From Anisakis pegreffii (lineage: Eukaryota > Nematoda > Chromadorea > Rhabditida > Anisakidae), in contig JAPYMA010000378.1 of assembly GCA_035041965.1 (NCBI GenBank), forward strand, positions 280,961 to 344,960: a DNA stretch of 64,000 nt. Direction: 5' to 3'. Below the pieces are notes generated by a model. The model did not search any database. It saw only the letters and a list, made by a program, of their open reading frames with translations, and was not told where the DNA came from. The translations under genes were made by a program, and so were the position numbers. Shown piece after piece: positions 24,338 to 36,619 of this stretch; the stretch's first letter is position 1; every line of letters starts with the position of its first letter.

Positions 24338-25420
24338 TTGACCGGAATAGTGGTGGAAATCAGACGAAATTTCAGATCGGTCAGAATCCGTCCGAATCAA
24401 CATTCCAACATTAGGAATTCCGATCGAATTTCAAAATTCTTCCTTCAGAATCCGATGGAATCGACTTTTCAACACCGATATTTGGAATTCCGATCGAACT
24501 TTAAAATTGTCTGGTCGGAGTCTGAATCTCGGAATTCTAACCGAACGGTGCCGTATACATCGTATATCAGTATCGTATTTCGTAGGCTGTCGATTCAAAC
24601 TCATTCGCTCATTCAAAATTGCAATATATTGCCGTATGTATTCGTTTTCACCGAAATTTATGGGATTTTTCCGACCAAACGTCGGTCGGATGTCATCACA
24701 AATTCTGAGTCGCATTTTCCCCTGTCTAAGTCGTATATCTGCGTTTTTACCGTTGACACTTTGACCATACGGTAATTTTAGTTATAGCCATTGTTTTTAA
24801 AAATCGCAGACGTTTTGGCGAGATCACTTTTGAAAGATGCCTGCAAAATATTCAAACCAAAATCGGATCAGCACTGATCTCTGCAAGCTTTACAAAGAGA
24901 GATAACTGTGTGCAACACTTCTTGTGCAATTGTTCTGTAAAAAGCAAGAAACTTTCGAATCGCTTGCTATTGTCGCAATCCATTCATGTATGTCTGCTCC
25001 TCTGACTGCCTAACTTTTTCGCAGAAAATGCCGACACCCTCGACGTGAAAGTGAGTTGTGCAGCAGATTCCGAAGGCACATGTAGGAAGAAACCAAATCG
25101 AAATTGAACATCGGTGTGGGATGACTTCGAGGTTGAACTCATCGCAAGTCTGGATTGAGTTTCGCCTTGATTTGAGGCTGCCCACAAGTCGAGACTCATC
25201 CTCATCTTGGGTCCTGTACGACGTTTTCCGCTATCGATGTGAAGTGATTTTGCGGTATGCGGTCTTTATGGGCACCTTCCATTGTGAATCGGCTAAATAG
25301 CATCCTGTAAAATCCACATAATGTATCCGTCTGTAATTGGAATGAGCTTGTTATTGAACCTATTTCGGGTGTATTTCGCAGGCTGTCGATTCAAACCGTC
25401 ATTCACTCATTAAAAATCGA
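24338..25420. repeat. Complex of short direct repeats
   Basis: The block GTATTTCG(T/C)AGGCTGTCGATTCAAAC occurs at 24575-24600 and 25371-25396, and similarity continues for about 20 bp. At 24395-24500 a unit with GGAATTCCGATCGAA followed by AAAATT is present twice, with a third, weaker version after it. Probably an old dispersed element. Confidence 0.6.
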
Positions 25421-26132
25421 TTCGCCTACCGCGATTTTTCCTTGCGTGATTTGCTTTACAATTATATCACTTTTTTACCTGTCAGCGAATTTTCAGTTGG
25501 AGTCCGTTGAAAACTAGACCTCAGTGTCACGTTCATATTATCACTTTGTCAGTTGATGGGTTACTGAATCTCCACGTTCATATCGTTTGCAATTGATAAC
25601 CACGTTTGACTTGTGCTGTAATCACAAAATGAAATTGGTCATTGATTTTGTTCCTTATGATTATCTCGAATTAGCAGTGCTTTGTTGAAACTAAGTGAAC
25701 CATAGTGTGAACCGGTTCCGATCGAACGAACTTCTCGACTCTAGGTCTGGGTTGATGTGCTCTTTCTGCTCAGTCATTTATGAATAAGCTTTGATAGTAT
25801 CAAATTCAGTTCATTTATCCACAACGCATTGAAGTTTTGATTTACAATTGGTATCGTGCAAAACGGTTGAAAAAATACCAGTGTTATTGATTGGAAACAT
25901 GTTGAGATTATTTATTTTTAAGTGGCTACTAGGTGTTTTTACTGTTAGTGTTGTTGTTTTGGTATGAGACTGATGGAACGCATTTTGATGAAGACGTTGG
26001 TAATTTGGAATGGTCATTCGTTTCCGTTTGCAAATTATCTTTTCAGTTTAATTTGAGGCGAATTTATTTGACGTGAAGAGTGGTGTGTTGTGAATGGAAT
26101 ATATTTTATAAATATTTACGAGTTGTTTCACA

Positions 26133-29100
26133 ATGAATGAAGAAGAGAAAGAAACTGATCCTAAAATAATAACATCTGTTCAACAAAACGCGGATCATAT
26201 GAATGGTACTTGACTTATTTCTTTTGATTCGTTGACTAAGTGTTGTTTGAACAATTTGATTAAATATAATTTAATTCATTTATAATTTTAACTTATTGTT
26301 TCGAATTGCGTAGAATATATTGTCTGAATGCGGAAGCCCAGAAACTGAAAGACCGAACTCATCATTCGAAAGGGTTGAAGAACCGAGAGACTGTGGTGCT
26401 GAAATGTTATTTTTCCATTTGCTTTCGCTGAGGCTTGTGCTAAGGTTTACATGGGACGTAGGTTCAACATTGTTTGCCAAATTGTACTCCAGCATTCGGT
26501 GGATGAAATCCGGAAAAATTCTAATACTCTCTAGACATGATTCGTTGACGCGAATTCTAAGTTCTCTGATAGAAGTAAGTGAATTTTGTTCGTTGTGGGA
26601 AATTTCAGTGTTCACTCTACTAGTCTACTCTCATTTCTTCTAATTTAAACTCAAGCTGCTGGTTGATCTCTCCCAATGGAAATGAAACATCAATGAATGT
26701 GACTGATTTGAGATAATATAAAGGACGTCAAGGAATGTATTCACAAAAACAAGAAAAGCCTTTTCAAGTCAAGTGAAGTTCGTAAGAAGTTGAAGTCGAA
26801 TTTGAAACGAAACATATCAAACGATTTTTGTGAAGAATGTGTTCGACTTGCGAGCAAATCTCCGTTTCCTGCTGTAAGTCAGCAAAAAAACTTTAATATT
26901 CATTCGTTACTCTTTGTGTTATTCCGAAATGGTTACATTTATAATCATCCTGTCCCGTACACGCGTTTTCTGAAGCTTTCCACTCTTATGGCAAGAATAT
27001 AATCAAAGAAATATTCATGTTAATGATTCAGAAAATACTGAGCGTTATAAAATTATTGAAGGGAAATTAAATGTTTTTTTTGCGTACAACTTATCGATCG
27101 TAGAAGGTGATGATTGATTGATTACCAACTGTTTTCATATTTTTCTCATTTGTTGGAGAGTTTAGTTTTGTTTAATTTACGAAACTGAGTTATTAAAGAT
27201 GATTATGTTAACATGATCAGTGTGTTGTGCGGAAGGAAAAGTAGGTCGAGGAACGTCGTAACTTGCAACACATTAATTATAGAATGAATTTGTGTAGGTT
27301 TGGTTGTGTGTATCGTGCGGTTATATGGGATGTGATAGCGACAAAGAACAACACGCTCTTAAACATTGTAGAGCAGTTCGATCCGGTGTCGAGCATTCAC
27401 TCTTCTTCTCACCTGCTAATAAAATATTTCGGTTCGTTATCGCCTTTTTTTTAATTCATCAGATTCCATATGCAATCAATTTGTTCAAAATTTCCGTTCA
27501 ACTCGAGTATATCAATGAGTTTAATTTGAATAAATGTCATTCACGTTCTGAAAATTAAATTTAACCAAACAGTAAAGTATGCAAAATGAGATTTGGTCGT
27601 TAACGTTTAACTGAATGAACTTGATTTAATCATTTCTTTTTTTAGTTAATGTTTAAGACTGTCGTTTCGTTTTCATACTCATCGTTCCGAATGTGTTTCA
27701 AAAGACGAACTAAACAAAAGTTCGATCCTAGTTGAAGCAAAACTTCATCTTGAGATGATAACCACTAAATGATAACTTTCAATATTCACGCATATAAAAT
27801 GCCTATGCATAGTATTCTTGTGAATGGCACACTGACGTAGAAACGCGAATCATCTGAAAGATCATATTTGGTTGCAGTATCATGAGATCTTCCATTTTGT
27901 TGTTTGAATTCGTATGGTGTGTCCGGTAGTTGGGTTTGTTCATCAAAGATGCTCTGCTGACAAGTTCAACCGTGCTCGGACAGAGTGATAAAGTTAATTT
28001 CAGGTGTTTTTCGTGTGAAGTGAATGTTGATGTGGTTGAGGAAGGAAATCATCCAATGAAATCATTCATAAACGAATATAATTCATTCATGAAAACTAAA
28101 TCAAAAAGTGATGATCACCTAATGGCTGATGCGGCGAGTACAACAAATTCCACATCGGAAGAACAATCGTCAAGCAATACCATGCCAATTAGTAGTGCAA
28201 CTAAAATTATAAATTCATCGAAGAAAGAGAAGGATAAAGATAAAAAAAGAATCGCAAAATCTTTCATCGAAAATAGTCTCAAAAAAGAAGACAAAAAGGG
28301 TGCTTTCGTTCCAGTCAGAGTGAGTTTTCAATATTAATGTTATCATGTAGTCATAGTTGATGTGTAAAACGCCTGATTAGTTGTTGATGTTCAGTTTATT
28401 TTGGAAGTTGTTAGTTTAATTCATTTGAGACATTTGTGATTTTTGTTTGAGCATCGTTTGAAATGGTGTGAATTAAGAGTGAAAAATATGCGAAATGCGA
28501 AGTGAGTGCGAAACTTTTAAGTGAATTTATTTGGATATTGGGATGAGATGATAAACTATTGATGAATAATTTTGAAGGGGTTGGTGAATCTGGGTAACAC
28601 GTGCTTCTTTAATTCAATAGTGCAATGTATGCTTCACACGAAGGCATTATCATTATATGTCGAATTGGTTGGGAAACAAACTTCAGTCGACATACCTTCG
28701 ATGAAGGTTTTTATTGCGGACAAAGCAATACAGGTTGATTTAAAGTTGAGTATTGTTTCACTCTTTATCATCTGTTTTCCATAAATTCTTTCGATTTATG
28801 ATAGATCACTTCCATTCAGTGGTTATTTGTTGTTCATAATTCATTTTATAATTGATGAATTGCTCAGAAGATAGATCGGATGCGTGAGTAGTCGTTTATT
28901 TTTAGTTTTTGAAAATCAAACGATAACTTTCATTTCAATATCGTTTTATATCAGCAATTTAACTAACGTTTCGTTCGGTAATGTTGGTATTTTTAGTGCA
29001 GTTATCATTAAGATCGTTTTAAGAAGTGTACCAGTCACTGTTCAGGTACCAAGTGTTCATTTGGAATTGGAGCCGTTCAATGGTCCACTGAACGAACATT

Positions 29101-32100
29101 TTGCATATTTTCTTCGTGATTTTCTTGCCGAAAAAGCCCTTCATCCTTCGTCATTATTCAGTGAAATCGCCAAAAAGTATCAATTCATTCTTTCTGTCCC
29201 AACTTACTTATTTATCAAGTCTAAATGAATGCATTTTTCGATAAATGAAAGCATAAGTTTCAAATTACTAACCGTGAAATTAATGTGCGATCGTTAACAA
29301 TACTTCGACGGTCTGATATCGCAGGCGAGATGTATACTGAACTCACACTTTCCAGATATTTCCAGCGTTTCGTAAAGTAAACAAATGAACTGCACTGGCG
29401 AATGTTAAGAATGAAAATTCAGTGCAAATTTAAAATATTCACTATTGATGTCTTGTTTTCATAAAACTGTATAATTTTTGGAAATGTGGATTAGAAGTTG
29501 TTTATAATTCATCTCATTCAATACGTTCAGAGCACCACGTTTTCGTGGTTGGGCACAGCAGGATGCACACGAATTGTTGCGTTATTTGCTCGATGGATTG
29601 CGGAGCGAGGAACTGAATCGATACAAAGCAGCTATATCCGATCATCTAAAGTTGCCGAAGAATGTCAATTCCAGATCTGTTCAACCCGATATTGTCGTAC
29701 TTGCCAAGGTTTTTCATTTATTTATACCTATCAAAATTAATTCTTTGCTGTCATCAAATAAACTCATTACCTGAATTCAATCTGTTTTCTCGTTCCAGTC
29801 TTACCCATTTGTATCAGCCATTCGTAATTGTTTTAGATTGAGTTTTTGATCTTTGCCAATCAGTGCTAGATTTGTGATTTTTCAGAGTGGCAATATATCA
29901 TGTTTAATCTGATCAACTTGTAATCAGCTAATGAACTTCAAGTGGATGTCTGCTCACTATCGTCAGATGCTGTTATAATATTAAAATAGTAACCGTAGTA
30001 TGTAGCACTTCAAATGTAAGTGATAATGAATCAAAAGCTGTAGGGAATGTTGAAAGGTTGTGGACGACCGTTATTGGACGCGGTGTTCGGTGGTACTCTG
30101 CTGCAGACGGTGAAGTGTTCGAAGTGTGGTCATCTGTCGAGAACTTTCGAGGAGATGCTCGATTTGTCGTTGCCTTTGCCGTCAACATCATCCAGAACCG
30201 TGTTCGGTGTAAACGCGTATCGAATGCACAAGTCTGCATCCGCAACTCTTAGCAAACATCAGAAGAAGAAGGAAAAAGCGAACGCCAGAAAGGTTTATCA
30301 CTTTTTTGCAAATATTTTTTTTGTTGCGGTGTACTTAATTTGCATCTTCGCATTCATTTCTTCCCGTCCACAATTTACCACTGCAGACTGAGTAGTTTCT
30401 CACTGAATATCTTGTGAATAAAGTCTCAGATAATAAAGCAATTTTAGCAGTTGTGGCCATAGATATTGGTTTATGGTGTTTCGATATCTGTAATACTCTG
30501 CATAAATTTCAAAACGGATAATTGTAGAGGAATCGACGTAAATCACACGGTGAGAGTGTGTCGGTAGATGGTAATAATGAGGCGAATCATGTGAATGAGA
30601 CCAATTTGGATATGTCAGGGGAGATGCCAAATATTGATGACGATGATGATGACTTGAATGATAACGATGGAAATGACGACTTACAGAATGATAACGGCAT
30701 TTCGTCATCTAAAGGTTACTCAATTGCTAATTTGATTCATTATTTCTAAGATTGTCCGATGACAGTTGTTCAATCCATCTTCAGTGCATTTTCATGCATG
30801 CCTGTTTGATTGCAGCATAAGCTGTTTTTGGTAGTGAGAGCTAATTATAGACCTAAATTTTAGTTAGTCGTTCAGTTTTATTCAGTACTGAAAAGTAGAA
30901 AAAATCGTTGTTATTAAATGATTTAAAATCTAGAATAGTTGTCTTTTAATTGAGGTTTACGTGTCTCACAACTAATTATATAAAATTTAATCCGAAACAA
31001 ATTATTCAGAAGATTTGTGTGATAATTTGAATAAGTCGATGAAATTGAATGAAATGAATGGCGATGAAGATATCGACGAGTGTTCGTTGTTGTTGAGCGA
31101 TACGCCGATTGACGATTGCGCTTCGACACTTTCGTCGTGTCTTAAAGCGTTCACTGCTACCGAAACACTCTCTGCTCCGAATGCGTACGAATGTGAGAAG
31201 TGCTGTCTTCCGTATAACAAAAAGGTTAATTATCATGTCAACGATTCCTTCAGATCCTGCTGCATATCATCCTTCAAGCAATTTACTTAAATGATTGGTA
31301 GTTGCCAGTTATTCCCAACCGATCAAATCATTTGAAAACGAAACGATGTACTGATCATTATTCATCGTGCAGATTTGTAATGGACTGAAGAAGAGAAGTG
31401 TAGAAGCATCAAAGCGTTATCTCGTCTATGAACCGCCCGCTGTACTCACGCTTCATTTGAAACGATTTGAACAGGTTTGATTTGATATGAATCATAAAAT
31501 TTTCTTCTCGAATAATTATCGATAAAGATGAAAGCTTTGATCATGTAGTTCGTTCATTTTACTGCATTGCGACGTGGAATGTTCACGATTCGAATGACCT
31601 GACCTACTCACAACTTCGTTGTAATATTGTACTATGGAATAAGATCTTGTCAGCTTCAGACTCATTCAGTAAGTGGGCGTGTTTCGACGCGAAAAGTATC
31701 CGGGCATGTTGCCTTTCCAGTTGTGCTCGATCTCGCACCGTTCTGCACTCGAATTGCAAAGGTTTCGTTCTGACTGAATTCGATCCACTTGTATCAGTGT
31801 AGCCGCCAGTGATTATCAAGCGTTCTCGCCCACGCGGCTCATCTTGCCTAATATCGCTTCCCAATCATCTCCTTTCGAATACAGTAGTAGGAGCCATTTC
31901 CAAATTACGAAGAAAGTATTGCGACAATTTCAAGAAATTTTCATCGTTTCACCGAATTCGCTCTCTTCGCTTGTCGTTTACGCGGGTAATATTGTCCATT
32001 GAGAAAGTTTCTGTTAAATGATAAATTTACAGAGGCGATCTTTTTGGCTCGAAGATTTTTTTTGATTTCAGTTGATTTGCATCAAATGTTGAGATAAGCT

Positions 32101-33617
32101 GTGCGTATATGTAATACAGATAATCCGAATTTAATGATCATTTGAACTGGTATTTTCGACTGATTAATTTCCCACTGCAAATATGCAATTTTCACTTTCA
32201 GTCGTGGAGATTTGAAAATGAATATCATATTCTGGAAGATTTCTCAAGGAGCAATTAGTTGAGTATGAAATAAGGTAAACTTCAGTGAGGCAAAATCGAA
32301 ACGTACATAGCTTCTGAAGAATTGAGTCCATTCATTTCACTGAAGAAGTAAATGCTGAAATATATGGTGATGATGACAGTCTCTTTAACTGCACATTGTA
32401 ATTCTCTTTTACTGCACATTCAGATACTTCGTAGGAAATAGGAATAAAAATGAATCACTAATATAAAATGTTGTTCAGAGGGTTGCGAATGGTTCGAAAG
32501 AGGTTTTATATTCATTATATGGCGTCGTATCGCATTCGGGTGATCTATCAGGTGGTCATTACGTTGCGTATGTACGAAGTCGATCCAAATCTCAAATTGC
32601 TAATAAATTCTTTGTTGAAGCGTTGAATTCATCCCAGAATCATTTTTTCACTTCAAATGGTGTCAATCGCAATGCACAAAGGTTATTTTTCGAGTATGTT
32701 CTCAGTAACGTTCAGATTAAAACGTGCGTTTTATTTGATTATTCTAAACTGAGTACCAATCTTTAAATAGTGTTCAAATTTTGAGAAATGGAATGTTGTA
32801 ATGTGAATAATTCCATTCATTGTAGCTTCCTTCATTGAGAGTGTTTGAAATTACTACATTTCTTACGTATCCTGTTCACCATAGTAACGAGTTTTTAAAA
32901 CTTTTTCGTGTTCGCCTCTTTCGTAATACTTCATTTTTTTGTGATGGATTAGCCGGTTGAATGAAATAATTCTTAGTAAGTGTTCAGATAACGTCCACTT
33001 GATTTTTTTTGCTTATTTCTTTTACGACATTGCAAAAATGTGTTTAACTGATCAGTCCTTAGTAATTGTAGCTGCAAATTAAAATGACATTGATGCTGCC
33101 ACAGTTGCGTCACAAACAAAAATCGCTCATTTAGTGTTACAAAAAACACTTCAAACTTGTTTTCTTTTGTTATTCAGAGAAGTTTTTCATATTGAGATGA
33201 GAATGATAACAATTTTATGTTTCGTGACAGTTTTTTTCTTATTCTGGCTCCTTCTGTTCATTAACCACCATAACGGATGAATAAATTACATGTTGAACAT
33301 GTAATTTCTTATGAATTTCCTTGACATACGCATTTGTTTTGGTATTGCCATTCTTGCGCGAGATGACGCCAATACGCTCAGTTAGGATCTGATGCAATCG
33401 TTAAAGTCTGTTGGTTTGCTACTGAATGAAATGTGAAATGTATGTATCAGAATGACTATTTTCTAGCGAAGAGAACGATTGCGCGTCACCAGAATCGTCA
33501 TCGGCGTTGTGCAAAGGTGAATGGTATTACGCAAGTGATAGTCGTATTAGTATTGTTCCTGAGTCGAGAGTTTTAGCTGCTGAAGCTTATATTCTCTTTT
33601 ATGAAAGAGTCCTTTAA
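26133..33617 (+). CDS. USP16: Ubiquitin carboxyl-terminal hydrolase, USP16/USP45 type, 14 exons
   Basis: Cysteine protease removing ubiquitin; USP16 acts on histone H2A, USP45 on other nuclear substrates. Exons: 26133-26205, 26713-26873, 27298-27431, 28004-28319, 28578-28733, 29046-29176, 29531-29708, 30044-30292, 30528-30714, 31010-31224, 31373-31474, 31660-31761, 32479-32681, 33467-33617; 785 aa (human USP16 823). An N-terminal UBP zinc finger is seen as C33/H35, C64/C67, C82/C85, C90 and nearby His, ending CFSC. Catalytic Cys box [10 protein letters not shown] puts Cys at 237; [16 protein letters not shown] follows; zinc ribbon CSKC (407/410) and YECEKC (590/593); His box [18 protein letters not shown] (His 695); [12 protein letters not shown] with Asp 760. 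Acidic and Lys-rich inserts (exons 4, 8, 9) are typical of USP16. Less certain: the exon 2 acceptor (GAG at 26712) and exon 5 donor (28733, or 28706). Confidence 0.93.
26280..26615 (-). other. Unassigned open stretch in USP intron 1, open on both strands
   Basis: On the minus strand a frame runs to a stop at 26280, with an acceptor-like CTATCAG before 26565; it reads [18 protein letters not shown] and [13 protein letters not shown], protein-like but unrecognised. On the plus strand the same DNA (26314-26574) is 87 codons open between GCGTAG and GTAAGT. The plus version cannot belong to the USP gene, since joining it to exon 1 gives a stop after a few codons. It may be the last exon of a nested gene, a gene fragment, or chance. 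Confidence 0.3.
33283..33307. repeat. Short perfect palindrome in the last USP intron
   Basis: AAATTACATGTT at 33283-33294, one base, then AACATGTAATTT at 33296-33307: a 12-bp perfect inverted repeat in the intron before the final USP exon. Confidence 0.8.
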
Positions 33618-34880
33618 TTGTTTTTCGTAACTTTAATTAGATTATTGTTGTTTCGATCAGTGTTTGTGTTATGGCCACATGTAATCTTCATTTGCATATA
33701 CCATATCGGTAATTGATGATTTTATATCGTATTCAAATATGTTCTCAATAATTTGCTGATGATGTGGAATTATGGATGTTTATTTGACGATAATATCCAG
33801 AGTCGATGATGAACTAGTAAGATTTCGTTACTAACTTGTTAACGCTGTGATTTTTTTCATTATTCATTTATCTAGTTTTCATAATACATAATTCTAGGAG
33901 TATTGTCAACAATATGTGAAAGAGTCAACATGATGTTGTATTGTACTATATTATTTTACAACCAGTTATATTATGTCATATACTTCAGAACCTATTTTAT
34001 TCGTTACTATAATTCATTTCATTATCTGATCTTTTGTTCCGAAAGTATCACCCTGTTTGTGATCGACCAGAAACTAATCTGATGTTTGTGATCGACCAGA
34101 AACTGATCTGCATATTATTGATTAATATGTTTCTTTTCACTCTTCCAAATTTTTGATTGATAACTCTTATTTAGGAATTTGAACGGTGTTTTCGTAAATA
34201 CTTTACTGTCTCAATAACTTTGTGAACTCTTCGCACGGAGGCAGTCTCGTGAGATATTCACTGTTTGTGAATTAACATCAAACAGATTTGTTTTGCAATG
34301 AACGATTTTGAAAGTACGTCCAAAAATTATTCGTTTCAAGTAATCTAATTGGATTGCGTTCGCGGGATTGGTTGTTGTTGGTGCGATGTGTATGATCAGC
34401 CAATGGAAGTTATTGCAAATGTATTTTTGGATTTATGTTTTGAGGATTGTCGCATTCTTATTTTCGTTTGAACATTTGAACAGTATGTGAAGATTTGATG
34501 GTATTTTTTTCATGGTGATTCTATTTGTGTTACAATACAAAAGAGTAATGGGTTTTTGTTGATAACCTATGCGTTGATGATACTAATAATAATCATAATT
34601 ATAATAATGTTGATCACTTTGGTCTCATAAAAGAAATGTGAATGATGCAAATAATTGTTTAAAGGATCATTTCGGAGTTAGTTTATTGTCGTAAATGTTT
34701 ATTTGTTTTGTCGTTGTTCGTGGAATCGGTGGTGTCTCTTCTAAATGTCTCTGTTAATCTCTTTGTATCTACATTTTTCCGCCCTTATGAAATAAATTCA
34801 TTTATTTTCTATTTTGCTTCTCATTTTCATTTATTCGCAACATTTAATTTTCGAATCCAATTACTTCAACAACATCTAGA
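33618..34880. other. A+T-rich spacer after the USP gene
   Basis: Non-coding. The only structure seen is a two-copy 29-bp tandem repeat at 34054-34111. Confidence 0.6.
34054..34111 (+). repeat. Two-copy 29-bp tandem repeat
   Basis: Copies at 34054-34082 and 34083-34111, both beginning TGTTTGTGATCGACCAGAAA, differ at one or two positions, so the duplication is fairly recent. Confidence 0.85.
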
Positions 34881-34899
34881 TTACTTTGATTGGTCAGAC

Positions 34900-36610
34900 T
34901 ATCGAACGTTGGTAATGTTGCTGGCCACAATGCATTTCCATTTGGTCCTCGACTACGCCCTCCTTTGCCTGGTGTTACCGAGTTTCTTCATAGTTACGTC
35001 TTCCATGGTATTGGAGGTCTCTCGAATGATCTTTTCATTTCCCTTGGATACCAGTGCGCGCAACTGCTTAACTCCATCCGTCATCCTTTATTCGTGCTAC
35101 TTGGTTTGCCCATTGTAACCTTCTCTTCCAGTACTCTGCGATCACGTCTCTTACTCCACTCCGTCGGCGGATCTCATCACATCGGATGTGTTCCAACAAC
35201 GATATTCCTAACAAGCATCTCTCCATCGCTCTTCGTGTTGTTATTTAAGCGTTGTTTTTCCCTCTTTGCTATGGCCCACGTTCCACTCGCGTATGGCAGT
35301 GCAGATAAAATAAAGAGGTGGACGCGAAGGGATTTGTCTATTTTCTTTTTCGGCACATCCGTTATCGAGTTGAACGGCTTCCGTCCAGATCTTTAACCTT
35401 CTTCCAGTTTCCACCTTCATTTCTCGGCCAGCATTTACCAGTTGTCCTAAGCATGCACATTCATCCACTTTTTCCATTTCATCGTCATCCAGTTTTTTTG
35501 GCCCGGTGCAGTGTTTTTTGACCGCATTAATTCTGTTTTCTTGCGATTTAGTCTTAAGCCAACAGCGTCAATTGCAGTGATGAGCTTGGTTAGGATGGCC
35601 TTTAATTCATTTATGGTTTCAGCGATGAGCACAATACATTGTGCTGTCGACAAGTATGCAATCTTTGTGCAGTCTGCAAATCGACGATCATTAAAAATCT
35701 CAGTCGATTTCTCGAATAATCATTTCAAGATAAACCGTGAAAAGTTGCTTGACAGGATAGCTGACAAATAGAATCATAATTCTTCAATCAAATCTTCTTT
35801 ATCTCCCTTCTTATATAGCAGAGTGGTATTTGGTTCCCTCCGTTGTGAAGGTATTCTTCCCTTTTTCAGCAGGGATGCTTCGGAAGTAAATAGTTGGCTT
35901 ATCGGTGTTTTAATGCGAGTTCGCCTCTTTGAGTAAATGTATTGGTCCTCGATTCCCTGTTCCTCATGAGAATTCAGCGCTACTCAATTTAGACGCTATC
36001 AAAAGTCACGAATGCTGTGCAGCGAGTGTTTTCTCGTGTTTTCTCACCCGATCTATTAGCTGTTTCAGGACGAATATATAGTTCATCGTTTTATAGTTTC
36101 TTCGGAATTTTGCTTGTTCCCTGGACTGTTTTTAATCCAGATCTTAAGGTAGTCTTGTGGCATAATCTTAGTCTATTTGAGATATTTATTGGAAGATACA
36201 GCAACAGCTCTCTAGAAGAAGAGTTCCCTTGCACATTTAATCATTTCTGATCTTATCCCGTCGTTTCTAATCGCATTTTCATTTTTGGTCAGTTGGAGAA
36301 CACTCTAGATCTCGCAAACTGGAACTGGTGGCACCTCTTCTGCTTTTTGTGGTGAAGGGGCTAAGAACCGAGTTAAACAGATTGGTGTAGGAAGTTTTGC
36401 GTAGTTCATCCATTTCACTTTTATGTCTCACTATCTGTACATCATATCTTCTTATTGTTGTGATCTCTGGTTTGTACAGAGCCAATCTTCGCCCGCTTTT
36501 CTTCAAACTTTATCGTCCCTCTGCAGCTTCCTTTCATTTATTCATCTTAAGCCTTATGAAGTCCACTTTCAAGTGCTGCCGTATAGCTTTGCACGAGTAT
36601 ATTGAGTATA
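34900..36610 (-). pseudogene. Decayed non-LTR (RTE-like) retrotransposon, reverse transcriptase part
   Basis: Read on the minus strand, fragments appear in element order but in shifting frames: a linker-like piece with RHKSEMDELRKTSYTNLFNS (about 36300-36500); KQLFTVYLEMIIREIDWDF (about 35700-35750); RRFADC, an 11-residue interruption, then CIVLIAETINELKAIL and AIDAVGLRLNRKKTELMRSK (about 35530-35690); ECACLGQLVNAGREMKVE (about 35390-35460); RAMERCLLGISLLEHIR, IRRRSGVRDVIAEYWKRR, then WYPREMKRSF after a frameshift (about 35000-35240). The catalytic FADD box reads FADC with an insertion, so the element is inactive. These C-terminal landmarks are characteristic of RTE-clade elements. Neither end nor the endonuclease region could be defined. 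Confidence 0.85.
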
Positions 36611-36619
36611 CAATAAGTA

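Larger units (their letters stand above)
22422..26132. other. Gap between the TPR-GoLoco and USP genes, repeat-bearing
   Basis: No gene seen. It carries two diverged direct duplications (22628-22890 with 23401-23650, and 24575-24620 with 25371-25420) plus internal repeats of a CCGATCGAA-containing unit at 24360-24540. Open frames at 24338-24775 on both strands fall in this repeated sequence and have no recognisable product. Confidence 0.55.

Noticed and set aside
24338..24775. Overlapping open frames of 145, 94 and 85 codons on both strands
   Set aside because: They coincide with direct repeats, are open in several frames at once, and resemble no family.
26314..26574. Plus-strand 261-bp open block as an extra USP exon
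   Set aside because: Exon 1 ends in phase 1, so inclusion gives an early stop; skipping it keeps the frame with exon 2.
34708..35396. Plus-strand open frames of 136 and 168 codons
   Set aside because: They are antisense shadows of the minus-strand reverse transcriptase relic.
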